In this document: positions 1 through 6,106 of the stretch, piece after piece
How positions within the stretch are numbered: position 1 is the stretch's first letter
How the letters are laid out: every line of letters begins with the position of its first letter
DNA from: Deinococcus sp. KNUC1210
Lineage (GTDB): Bacteria; Deinococcota; Deinococci; Deinococcales; Deinococcaceae
Reading direction: 5' to 3'
NCBI RefSeq assembly: GCF_022344005.1
Contig: NZ_CP092186.1
Coordinates: 1 to 10,425 of the forward strand
Length of the DNA stretch: 10,425 bases
Notes under the pieces: generated by a model
What the model was told of the DNA's origin: nothing
Databases searched by the model: none
The model's input: only the letters and a program-made list of their open reading frames with translations
Made by a program: the position numbers and the translations under genes

Positions 1-762
1 CACCACGTCGATCACGCAGTCCACGCCCACACCGTCGGTCAGCCGCTTGATGACTTCGATGGGGTCTTCGCGCTCGAAGTTGATGATCTCGGCTCCGTTC
101 TGCTGCGCCATGTCCAGACGGTCATCAAGGCGGTCGATGGCAAAGATGCGCGTGGCTCCGAGCAGGCGGGCACTGATGATGGCGAACTGCCCCACCGGGC
201 CGCAGCCGAAGACCGCCACGCAGCTGCCGGGTTTGACCCCCGCGATGTCGGCCCCGAAATACGCCGTGGGAAAGATGTCGCTGAGCAGCAGGGCCTGATC
301 GTCACTCACAGTGTCGGGCAGCCGAACCAGACTGCTGGCGGCGTACAGAATGCGGGCCTTCTCGGCCTGAAGCCCCTGAAGCGGGCCGCTGTCTTTCGGA
401 CCGCCATAAAACGCGGTTCCGGCAGCGGGGCCGTTGGGATTGGCGTTGTCGCACTGAGCCGTGTTGCCCTCGCGGCAGGGCGGACACACGCCGCACGAAA
501 CCGTGGAAGGAATCACCACTCTGTCGCCGGGCCGGAAATTGCGAACGTCTGCGCCGACCTGTTCGACCACGCCCACGCCCTCGTGTCCCAGGATGGTGCC
601 GGGAACCATCCCGCTCATGGTGCCGCGAATGAAGTGCAGATCGGTGCCGCAGATGGCGCTGGCGGTCAGACGCACGATGGCGTCGGTCGGTTCCTGAATT
701 TGAGGCTCAGGCACGTCCTGAAGCTCGATCTTTCCAATATCCTGCCAAACGACTGCTTTCAT
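1..762 (-). CDS. Zinc-dependent alcohol dehydrogenase, formaldehyde-dehydrogenase-like (3' end off window)
   Basis: The minus-strand frame is open from ATG at 762 to the left edge, giving 254 residues without a stop; the C-terminus lies outside. It is a medium-chain NAD-dependent dehydrogenase. Visible are catalytic-zinc residues C38 (CGTDLH) and H60-E61 (GHEG), the structural-zinc cysteines C90, C93, C96 and C104, the Rossmann loop GCGPVG at 186-191, and D210 after the second strand, which favours NAD over NADP. The stretch LSDIFPTAYFGA (160-171) resembles the glutathione-dependent formaldehyde dehydrogenase-like branch, where Asp replaces the usual third zinc ligand; this placement is from memory. 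GGAGG ends 4 nt before the ATG. No partner gene defines its substrate. It is a different subfamily from the polyol dehydrogenase at the right edge, and general aldehyde or alcohol oxidation is as likely as a role in polyol use. Confidence 0.9.
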   Translation of the reverse strand, partial: MKAVVWQDIGKIELQDVPEPQIQEPTDAIVRLTASAICGTDLHFIRGTMSGMVPGTILGHEGVGVVEQVGADVRNFRPGDRVVIPSTVSCGVCPPCREGNTAQCDNANPNGPAAGTAFYGGPKDSGPLQGLQAEKARILYAASSLVRLPDTVSDDQALLLSDIFPTAYFGADIAGVKPGSCVAVFGCGPVGQFAIISARLLGATRIFAIDRLDDRLDMAQQNGAEIINFEREDPIEVIKRLTDGVGVDCVIDVV

Positions 763-895
763 TCTGCCTCCGGGACGGCGGTCGGCTGGCACAGGCAGAA
801 AGCCCGGCAGCGCCACTCGAATTCAGGCTAGGAAGCGGTGGTGAGCCGACAGTGGCAGCCGTCTGAAGGCAGGAGGAGAGGGGATTAAGCAGAGC

Positions 896-1423
896 TTATT
901 GATGGGCTGCTGGGCTCAGTCCGTCACTGCTCCGGTTTACATGCAGATCGTGTACCTCGTTCACCATGCCGAGTTCCCGCAGACGGGCGGCGATCAGCGA
1001 GCGGTGACAGTCGGCTGGGTCGGCCTCGTAGCACAGCAGGGCCACCGTTTCGCGGGCAGCCAGGCGGCCCAGCTCTTCCAGCGCTTCGCCCTGCGTCGCC
1101 AGATGCGCCAGATAGCCGCGCTTCAGCGACGCGAAATCATGCGTCAACTTGTAGTCTTTTCGCACGGCAGGCGGGGTGCCGAGGGCCCGTAGATGCAGGT
1201 AGCCCAGGCCGCCCTGTGCGAGCGCGGTGCTCAGTGCGGTTTTGGAAAACCCTGGCCGTCGGCTCTGAGCGCGTTCGCGGGTATCGACCAGCACCGTGAC
1301 GCCCGCCTGACTGAGCGTGCCGATCAGGGCGTCCAGAGCTGCGCCCTCATAGCCGATGGTGTACAGCATGGCGCCCGCAGGAAATGCCTGCACAGCCCCC
1401 GGCCCCGGTGATGTGGTGGACAT
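896..1423 (-). CDS. DUF488 family protein
   Basis: This is a 175-residue protein of the DUF488 family, whose biochemical function is not established. Family hallmarks (numbered from the chosen start) are YTIGYEG (21-27), DTRERAQSRRPGFSK (47-61), a YLHLRALG segment near 75-82, and the C-terminal CYEADPADCHR (131-141) with its paired Cys and Cys-His-Arg. The frame is open upstream to 1513, but the extra 30 residues are basic and low in family similarity. I chose the ATG at 1423 because a TANNNT box (TAGACT) ends 5 nt before it, fitting a leaderless transcript; ATG at 1369, just before the conserved core, is an alternative. It ends 133 bp before the alcohol dehydrogenase on the same strand and is divergent from the kinase gene. 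Nothing links it to polyol metabolism. Confidence 0.85.
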   Translation of the reverse strand: MSTTSPGPGAVQAFPAGAMLYTIGYEGAALDALIGTLSQAGVTVLVDTRERAQSRRPGFSKTALSTALAQGGLGYLHLRALGTPPAVRKDYKLTHDFASLKRGYLAHLATQGEALEELGRLAARETVALLCYEADPADCHRSLIAARLRELGMVNEVHDLHVNRSSDGLSPAAHQ

Positions 1424-1428
1424 GCTCC

Positions 1429-1434
1429 AGTCTA
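1429..1434 (-). promoter_or_regulatory. -10 box (TAGACT) for a leaderless DUF488 transcript
   Basis: Read on the minus strand, TAGACT matches TANNNT and is followed by 5 nt and then ATG. No convincing -35 box lies 16-18 bp upstream. The spacing is that expected when transcription starts at or very near the start codon. Confidence 0.4.
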
Positions 1435-1533
1435 GATGGACGGCCCGCCGCTGCCGCCGCTGTCTGAAGAATGCCTCCGGGCTCGGCCGCCTTTCTGAGC
1501 GTGTCATCTGCATTCTCTGACTTCATTTTTTCC

Positions 1534-1562
1534 TTGACATCGGGCACCCTCCGCCCTAGCGT
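1534..1562 (+). promoter_or_regulatory. Sigma-70-type promoter of the P-loop kinase gene
   Basis: A perfect -35 box TTGACA (1534-1539) is followed by exactly 17 bp and then TAGCGT (1557-1562), which fits TANNNT. A start near 1569 would give a leader of about 43 nt that ends in the GGAG ribosome site at 1602-1605. The -10 is weak against TATAAT, but the -35 and the spacing are ideal. Confidence 0.6.
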
Positions 1563-1611
1563 TTGTCCAGCGGCATGATCGTCACACACGGGCCGCTCTC
1601 TGGAGAATCCA

Positions 1612-2319
1612 ATGGACACGCTTCCTCCCCGGGCACGGGCCCGTTCAGCACAGTCGACTGTTCTTCAGGCCACCACCGCCGACCTCGTGGCGCGGGCGCG
1701 GGCCATGATCGTGCCGGGTGAGCGCCGCATTCTCGGCATCACCGGAGCGCCGGGCGCGGGCAAATCCACCGTCTGTGCAGCGCTGGCGGCAGCGCTGGGA
1801 ACGGACGCGGTGATCGTGGGTATGGACGGATTCCATCTCGCCAATCAGGAACTCGTGCGCCTGGGCCGTCGTCAGCGCAAAGGCGCACCCGATACCTTCG
1901 ACGCCGACGGATACGCCGCGTTGCTGCGTCGGCTGCGAGATCCGCAGGGCCAGACGGTGTATGCGCCCGTCTTCGACCGCGCCATCGAGGAATCGATCGG
2001 CAGCGCGGTTCCCGTGTTTCCGGATGTCCCGCTCATCATCACTGAGGGAAACTATCTGCTGCTCGAAGAGGGCGACTGGGAAAGGGCCGCCGCCGCTCTC
2101 GACGTGGTGTGGTATCTGGACCTGTCGGACGAGGTGCGGCTGGAGCGTCTGCTGCTGCGCCACGAGCAGTTCGGTAAGTCGCGCACCGAGGCCGAGAGCT
2201 GGGTTGCGAGTGTCGATCAGCGCAACGCCGACCTGATCGCGCAGACACGTGGGCGTGCCGATCTGGTGGTGCAGGTCGTGGACGCTGTGCCAGAGGATGC
2301 TGGGCAGGTGCAGCGCTAG
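1612..2319 (+). CDS. P-loop nucleoside/sugar kinase-like protein (uridine kinase/phosphoribulokinase fold)
   Basis: This 235-residue cytoplasmic protein has a Walker A loop GAPGAGKST (45-53), a MDGFHLAN segment (71-78) that sits where uridine kinase and phosphoribulokinase bind substrate, and EGNYLLL (145-151) as the Walker B-like strand. A C-terminal arginine-rich LID-like stretch (RLERLLLRHEQFGKSR) follows near 185-200. The length fits the family of E. coli YggC and of the rhizobial FrcK found beside a fructose ABC importer (recalled, not searched). The true phosphate acceptor is unknown: nucleoside, pantothenate-like or sugar substrates are all possible. The first 30 or so residues are a variable extension. 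GGAGAA precedes the ATG and its own promoter lies upstream, so it is probably transcribed alone. It converges on the LacI gene with a 26-bp gap. Confidence 0.82.
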   Translation: MDTLPPRARARSAQSTVLQATTADLVARARAMIVPGERRILGITGAPGAGKSTVCAALAAALGTDAVIVGMDGFHLANQELVRLGRRQRKGAPDTFDADGYAALLRRLRDPQGQTVYAPVFDRAIEESIGSAVPVFPDVPLIITEGNYLLLEEGDWERAAAALDVVWYLDLSDEVRLERLLLRHEQFGKSRTEAESWVASVDQRNADLIAQTRGRADLVVQVVDAVPEDAGQVQR

Positions 2320-2321
2320 AG

Positions 2322-2342
2322 TGTTCCGGGCTGGCCCGAACA
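2322..2342. terminator. Small hairpin between convergent genes, possible bidirectional terminator
   Basis: TGTT-C-CGGG pairs with CCCG-AACA around a CTGG loop, with one bulged C. It fills the 26-bp gap between the stop of the kinase gene and the stop of the LacI gene. Neither strand has a T-run after it, so it may only block or stabilise transcript ends. Confidence 0.3.
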
Positions 2343-2345
2343 GGC

Positions 2346-3410
2346 CTAGCCTTTGGTCAGGGCCTCGGGCCGCACGCTCCCCGAGAGCTGCATGGCAACC
2401 GAGTCGGGGCGGGGGGCCGCGCAGCTTCCACGCACGATCAGCTGGGCGGGGAACACGACCTCGCGTGTGTATTCTTCGCCGCTGAGCGCTGCCAGCGTCA
2501 TCTGTACGGCGGCGCGGGCCATGTCGGCGGCGGGCTGTTCCAGGGCCGTGATCCCCGGACTGACCAGTCCCATCCAGGAATAATTGTCGAAGGTCAGCAG
2601 CGATACGTCGTCTGGCACGCTGATATTGAGTTCCTGAAGGGCGCGGTAGCAGCCTGCCGCACTCGCTCCGGTCAGCGCGAACAGGGCAGTCGGCGGCTGC
2701 GGCAGACGCATCACCTTCAGCGTGTACTGGTAGGCGTTGTCCTCCGTCAGAAACATCACCTGTTCATATTCCGGGTAGGCGCTCAGGCCCACCTCGGCCA
2801 TTGCGGCGGGGAAGGTATATGAGCGCATTTCCGGGTGCATCTTCTGGTCGAATTTGCCGGTCGCGGCAATGCGGCGGTGCCCGAGCGAATGCAGATACCG
2901 CACGCCCTCGCGCACAGCACCGGGGTTGTCGAGCATGACCGACGGATACGGCGTGCCCGGTGAACAGTAGTCGATCTGGGCGATAAACACCCCGCGTTCG
3001 TGCAGCCTCGCCAGATAGTCGCGGCTCTTGTTGCCGTAGCCGGGGCGCAGGATCAGGGCATCGATGCGCTGACCGTACAGCAGTTTCAACTCGGCGAGTT
3101 CCTGTTCGCTCTGGTATTCGTTCTCGGTCAACAGCATGTTGTAACCGTTTCGGCGCAGTTCGACGCTCAGCGTGCGTGCCAGCTGAGCAAAAAACGGTTC
3201 GATGATCGATCCCAGCATCACGCCCACCGTGCGGCTCTGCCCGGCCCGCAGCGCCCCGGCCCGCAGGTCGGGTTCGTAGTGAAGTTCGGCAATCGCGTCC
3301 TGAACGCGCCGAAGCGTATCGGGGTGCAGTTTTTCAGGCTCTTTGATGGCGCGTTTGGCAGTGGTTGCCGAAACGCCTGCCAGGAGAGCCACGTCGGTAA
3401 TGCTGGTCAC
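2346..3410 (-). CDS. LacI-family transcriptional regulator of the polyol locus
   Basis: This 354-residue protein has an N-terminal LacI-type helix-turn-helix (ITDVALLAGVSATTAKRAI, residues 4-22), a hinge region (about 45-60), and a periplasmic-binding-protein-like effector domain from about 62 (TVGVMLGSIIEPFFAQL), ending with the usual dimerising half (DDVSLLTFDNYSWMGLVSPGIT). Such proteins bind palindromic operators as dimers and release or bind DNA on sensing a sugar. The start is GTG at 3410: an in-frame TAG at 3420-3422 rules out a longer form, and the ATG at 3418 is out of frame. No good ribosome site precedes it, but TAGAAT ends 6 nt upstream, fitting a leaderless mRNA. It is divergent from the importer operon, the classic layout for local control. 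The inducer is not visible; a hexitol or pentitol is inferred from the neighbours. The hinge sequence RAGALRAG is a little unusual for the family. Confidence 0.92.
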   Translation of the reverse strand: MTSITDVALLAGVSATTAKRAIKEPEKLHPDTLRRVQDAIAELHYEPDLRAGALRAGQSRTVGVMLGSIIEPFFAQLARTLSVELRRNGYNMLLTENEYQSEQELAELKLLYGQRIDALILRPGYGNKSRDYLARLHERGVFIAQIDYCSPGTPYPSVMLDNPGAVREGVRYLHSLGHRRIAATGKFDQKMHPEMRSYTFPAAMAEVGLSAYPEYEQVMFLTEDNAYQYTLKVMRLPQPPTALFALTGASAAGCYRALQELNISVPDDVSLLTFDNYSWMGLVSPGITALEQPAADMARAAVQMTLAALSGEEYTREVVFPAQLIVRGSCAAPRPDSVAMQLSGSVRPEALTKG

Positions 3411-3418
3411 GTGCTCAT
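3403..3418. promoter_or_regulatory. Secondary LacI-type operator candidate over the repressor start codon
   Basis: Read on the minus strand this 16-mer matches the main palindrome at 3466-3481 at 13 of 16 positions, including an unbroken CACGTGACCA. It covers the GTG start and touches the -10 box of the LacI gene. Five of its eight base pairs are palindromic. Binding here would repress the regulator's own gene. Confidence 0.5.
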
Positions 3419-3422
3419 TCTA
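3417..3422 (-). promoter_or_regulatory. -10 box (TAGAAT) for a leaderless LacI transcript
   Basis: On the minus strand TAGAAT is a 5/6 match to TATAAT and sits 6 nt before the GTG start. A TTGAAC sequence lies upstream (3444-3449), but at 21 bp its spacing is too long for a normal -35. The lack of a Shine-Dalgarno sequence supports leaderless initiation. Confidence 0.45.
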
Positions 3423-3465
3423 GACCCCCAGACTTCGCCGGAGGTTCAACGTGAAGCGGGCGACA

Positions 3466-3481
3466 ATGGACACGTGACCAT
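3466..3481. promoter_or_regulatory. Main LacI-type operator candidate (16-bp palindrome)
   Basis: ATGGACACGTGACCAT is palindromic at seven of eight base pairs and centred on CG, the form expected of LacI-family operators. It overlaps GTGACC, a possible -35 element of the importer promoter, so a bound repressor would block polymerase. Its centre is 63 bp from that of the related site at 3403-3418. Confidence 0.6.
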
Positions 3482-3502
3482 GTGTGAACTCGGTCCAATA
3501 AT
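3474..3502 (+). promoter_or_regulatory. Candidate promoter 1 of the importer operon
   Basis: GTGACC (3474-3479, 4/6 match to TTGACA), a 17-bp spacer, then AATAAT (3497-3502, 5/6 match to TATAAT). Its -35 half lies inside the palindromic operator. It competes with candidate 2, 35 bp downstream; I cannot say which is used. Confidence 0.4.
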
Positions 3503-3508
3503 TTCCCG

Positions 3509-3537
3509 TAGACAAAGCTTCTCTGAAGACTTACTGT
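3509..3537 (+). promoter_or_regulatory. Candidate promoter 2 of the importer operon
   Basis: TAGACA (3509-3514, 5/6 match to TTGACA), an exact 17-bp spacer, then TACTGT (3532-3537, fits TANNNT). Start near 3544 would give a leader of about 155 nt before the binding-protein gene, including the inverted repeat at 3579-3598. Confidence 0.45.
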
Positions 3538-3578
3538 ATGGGCACGAGTCCATTCGCTGCCTGAGCCACCGAAGCGCT

Positions 3579-3598
3579 ACTGATCGGTGCGTATCAGT
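3579..3598. repeat. Inverted repeat ACTGAT-N8-ATCAGT in the importer leader
   Basis: Two perfect 6-bp arms flank 8 nt. It lies downstream of both candidate promoters and 101 bp upstream of the binding-protein start. It could be a second regulator site or an mRNA hairpin. It does not resemble the CACGTG palindrome, so a different protein would be expected to bind it. Confidence 0.4.
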
Positions 3599-3689
3599 TC
3601 GTCATCCTGTGTGCCTGTTCCGCCTCTTTCCGGGCGTAACGGCGGCATGGTACGACTCGTGGCCGATCCTGCACCGTCTGTTCTTCCCT

Positions 3690-3694
3690 GGAGG
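3690..3694 (+). promoter_or_regulatory. Ribosome binding site GGAGG that sets the binding-protein start
   Basis: GGAGG with a 4-nt spacer precedes ATG at 3699. The frame is open far upstream (to 3000), so this site and the signal peptide that follows decide the start. Confidence 0.85.
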
Positions 3695-3698
3695 CTCT

Positions 3699-5027
3699 AT
3701 GAAACGATTTGCCCTGCTTTCCGCCCTTCTCCTCGGCACCGCCGCACAGGCCGCGACCATCACCATCGCCACCGTCAACAACCCCGACATGGTGACGATG
3801 CAGAAACTGTCGCCCGAATTCACCAAGAAGTACCCCGATATTCAGGTGAAATGGGTCGTGCTGCCCGAGAACGAACTGCGTCAGAAGGTCACGCTCGACG
3901 TGGCGAGCGGTGCAGGCAGCTTCGACGTGGCGACGGTGGGCGCATACGAGGTGCCGATCTGGGCCAAGAACGGCTGGCTGAACCCGCTGACCCCGATGTT
4001 TGCCAAGGATGCCGCCATCGCCAAGGCCTACAACCTCAACGACATCATCCCGGGCGTTCGCGGCGCACTGACGGTGGGCGGCAACCTGTACGCCGTTCCC
4101 TTCTACGCCGAGAGCAGCATGACCTTCTACAACAAGGACCTGTTCAAGAAGGCCGGCCTCACCATGCCCGTGCAACCCACCTGGCAGCAGGTTCAGGGCT
4201 TTGCCGCCAAGATCAACGATCCCAAGAACGGCGTGTACGGCATCTGTCTGCGCGGACTGCCGGGCTGGGGCGAGAACATGGCGTTCTTCACCACGATGGT
4301 CAACACCTTCGGCGGACGCTGGTACGACAACAACTGGCAGGCGCAGCTCAATAGCCCCGCCTGGAAGACCGCTCTGAACTTCTACGTCGACATGATGAAG
4401 AAGTCTGGCCCTCCCGGAGCCACCTCCAACGGCTTCACCGAGAACCTGACCCTGATGAGCCAGGGCAAGTGCGGAATGTGGGTCGATGCGACCGTTGCCG
4501 CCGGCCTCCTGAGCGACGCCAGCAGCAGCAAGATCGTCAACAGCGTCGGCTTCGCCAATGCGCCTGTCGGCCCCGGCACCACGCGCGGCAATCACTGGTA
4601 CTGGAGCTGGAACCTGGCGATTCCCAAGAGCACCAAGCAGGCCGACGCCGCCTTCAAGTTCCTGACCTGGGCCACCAGCAAGGAGTACATCGCGCTGGTT
4701 GCCAAGACCAAGGGTAACTGGGCTGCCGTGCCCCCAGGCACCCGCACCAGCACCTACACCAACGCTGCCTACAAGAAGGCCGCCGGAGCGTTCAGCGGCC
4801 TGGTCCAGAACGCCATCAACAGCGCTGACGTCACCAAGGCCACCAAGGACGCCGTTCCCTACAGCGGCATTCAGTACGTCGCCATCCCCGAGTTCCAGGC
4901 GCTGGGCACCCAGGTCGGTCAGTACGTCGCCGGCGCACTCAGCGGCCAGACCACGGTCGATCAGGCGCTGACTCAGGCGCAGGACGCTGCCAACAAGGTC
5001 GCCAAGGACGGGAAGTACCAGAAGTAA
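3699..5027 (+). CDS. Polyol/sugar ABC transporter substrate-binding protein
   Basis: This 442-residue exported binding protein delivers substrate to the permeases encoded next. It opens with a Sec signal peptide: basic MKR, a hydrophobic run, and cleavage likely after AQA at residue 18; there is no lipobox cysteine, so it should be soluble in the periplasm. The mature part is a cluster-B (MalE-like) binding protein with family landmarks such as SFDVATVGAYEVPIWAKNGW, NLYAVPFYAESSMTFYNKDL and TWQQVQGFA. Tryptophans and tyrosines in GGRWYDNNW and NHWYWSWNLAIPKS are likely ring or sugar-stacking residues. It resembles the SmoE/MtlE proteins for mannitol, sorbitol or arabitol, from general recollection rather than a search. 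Start choice is fixed by the signal peptide and GGAGG. It is first in the operon, and an intercistronic hairpin follows, consistent with higher expression than the permeases. Confidence 0.93.
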   Translation: MKRFALLSALLLGTAAQAATITIATVNNPDMVTMQKLSPEFTKKYPDIQVKWVVLPENELRQKVTLDVASGAGSFDVATVGAYEVPIWAKNGWLNPLTPMFAKDAAIAKAYNLNDIIPGVRGALTVGGNLYAVPFYAESSMTFYNKDLFKKAGLTMPVQPTWQQVQGFAAKINDPKNGVYGICLRGLPGWGENMAFFTTMVNTFGGRWYDNNWQAQLNSPAWKTALNFYVDMMKKSGPPGATSNGFTENLTLMSQGKCGMWVDATVAAGLLSDASSSKIVNSVGFANAPVGPGTTRGNHWYWSWNLAIPKSTKQADAAFKFLTWATSKEYIALVAKTKGNWAAVPPGTRTSTYTNAAYKKAAGAFSGLVQNAINSADVTKATKDAVPYSGIQYVAIPEFQALGTQVGQYVAGALSGQTTVDQALTQAQDAANKVAKDGKYQK

Positions 5028-5038
5028 CCTTCTCGCTC

Positions 5039-5093
5039 TTCAGCCGTCAGCGTTCAGCAACAGATGTTCGCTGAATGCGGCGGCTGAATTTTT
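5039..5093 (+). terminator. Nested hairpin with T-tract: partial terminator after the binding-protein gene
   Basis: The outer arms TTCAGCCG (5039-5046) and CGGCTGAA (5081-5088) enclose an inner stem GCGTTCAGC/GCTGAATGC (5050-5058/5070-5078, one G-U pair). TTTTT follows at 5089-5093. It starts 12 nt after the stop codon. The permeases downstream have no clear promoter, so I read it as a leaky terminator or stability element that lowers permease expression relative to the binding protein. Confidence 0.7.
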
Positions 5094-5174
5094 CTCCAGC
5101 GGTTTCGTCTGTGCTGTCCGCCTGGTTCGCAGTCCTTCCTGACGCCCCCTCGTTCCGTTGTCTCGACATGCCGC

Positions 5175-5181
5175 AAGGAGG
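5175..5181 (+). promoter_or_regulatory. Ribosome binding site AAGGAGG that sets the first permease start
   Basis: AAGGAGG with a 4-nt spacer precedes ATG at 5186. An upstream in-frame extension from 5075 would begin inside the hairpin and has no ribosome site. Confidence 0.85.
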
Positions 5182-5185
5182 CTCC

Positions 5186-6106
5186 ATGACGGCCCAAGCC
5201 ATTCCCGCCAGCAGCCCGCCCACCACCCGGCAGGGCTTTCGCTTTACTCCCTCGGTCATGATGTGGCCCGCGCTGCTGTATCTGATCCTGACCACTCAGG
5301 CTCCGTTTTTCCTGACGATCTATTACAGCTTCTTTCAGCGCAATCTGCAGTTGCCGATGGAGAGCTATCCATTTGTAGGCCTCGACAATTACATCGGCCT
5401 TTTCAAAGACCCGCAGAACCTGTCGGTCATCTGGAACACCCTGGTTCTGACAGGCGGCGTCCTCATCATCACGCTGGTGCTGGGCGGCCTGCTGGCGATG
5501 CTGCTCAATCGCCCCTTCATGGGCCGCGCCCTGGTCCGCACCATCCTGATCAGCAGCTTTCTGATCATGCCGGTGGTAACCGCAGTGGTCTGGAAGAATC
5601 TGCTGCTCAACTACGACTACGGCTTTTTCTCGTGGCTGATCAAGGCGTTTGGCGGCTCACCCGTGGCGTGGCTCACGGTCCATCCGATGGCGACCGTGAT
5701 TACCATGGTCAGCTGGGAATGGACGCCGTTCGCCATGCTGATCCTGCTGACCGGCCTCCAGAGTCTGCCCGACGATCAGATCGAGGCGGCGCGGCTCGAC
5801 GGCGCGAACCCCTGGCAGGAATTCCGTCATATCGTGCTGCCGCACTGGACCCAGGCGCTGGAAGTGGTGATTCTGCTGGAAACGCTGAACGTGCTTCAGG
5901 TCTACGGTGAAATTGCTATCAGTACAGCGGGTGGCCCTGGCGTCGCCTCGACCAATCTGCCGTACTACATTTCGCAGAAGCTGCTGGTCGAGGGCAACAT
6001 CGGGGTCGGCAGCGCGGCGGGCGTCGTCGCGGTGATTCTGACGAATCTGCTGGCCGTCTTCATGCTGCGCTTGATCAACCGCAACACTCAGGTCGGAGGA
6101 CACTGA
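5186..6106 (+). CDS. ABC transporter permease, MalF-type (polyol/sugar importer)
   Basis: This 306-residue inner-membrane protein is one half of the translocation channel. Six hydrophobic segments are visible, roughly at 25-47, 84-107, 117-137, 168-190, 224-242 and 273-296. The EAA loop, EAARLDGANPWQEFRHIVLP (200-219), carries the conserved E-A-A...D-G-A pattern that docks on the ATPase. The N-terminus (first 20 residues) is short and polar, as in SmoF/MtlF-like permeases rather than enteric MalF with its long insert. The start at 5186 is set by AAGGAGG; the longer frame is not supported. Its stop overlaps the start of the next permease by one base, so the two are translationally coupled. Substrate specificity cannot be read from it and is inferred from the dehydrogenases downstream. 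Confidence 0.93.
   Translation: MTAQAIPASSPPTTRQGFRFTPSVMMWPALLYLILTTQAPFFLTIYYSFFQRNLQLPMESYPFVGLDNYIGLFKDPQNLSVIWNTLVLTGGVLIITLVLGGLLAMLLNRPFMGRALVRTILISSFLIMPVVTAVVWKNLLLNYDYGFFSWLIKAFGGSPVAWLTVHPMATVITMVSWEWTPFAMLILLTGLQSLPDDQIEAARLDGANPWQEFRHIVLPHWTQALEVVILLETLNVLQVYGEIAISTAGGPGVASTNLPYYISQKLLVEGNIGVGSAAGVVAVILTNLLAVFMLRLINRNTQVGGH

Noticed and set aside
1347..1619. 90-codon minus-strand frame overlapping the 5' side of the DUF488 gene
   Set aside because: It crosses the kinase promoter, shows no domain, and overlaps the conserved DUF488 core in another frame.
1610..1620. 11-base match (CAATGGACACG) between the kinase start and the left half of the main operator
   Set aside because: Only one half is shared and there is no dyad at the kinase start. 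Several 11-base matches are expected by chance in 10 kb.
3000..3698. Long in-frame extension upstream of the binding-protein start
   Set aside because: It runs antisense through the LacI gene and the divergent promoter region. The Sec signal peptide and GGAGG clearly place the start at 3699.
3594..4595. 333-codon open frame on the minus strand opposite the binding-protein gene
   Set aside because: It is a GC-rich antisense shadow with His/Gly/Val-rich low-complexity translation and no family motif, while the plus strand encodes an unmistakable binding protein.
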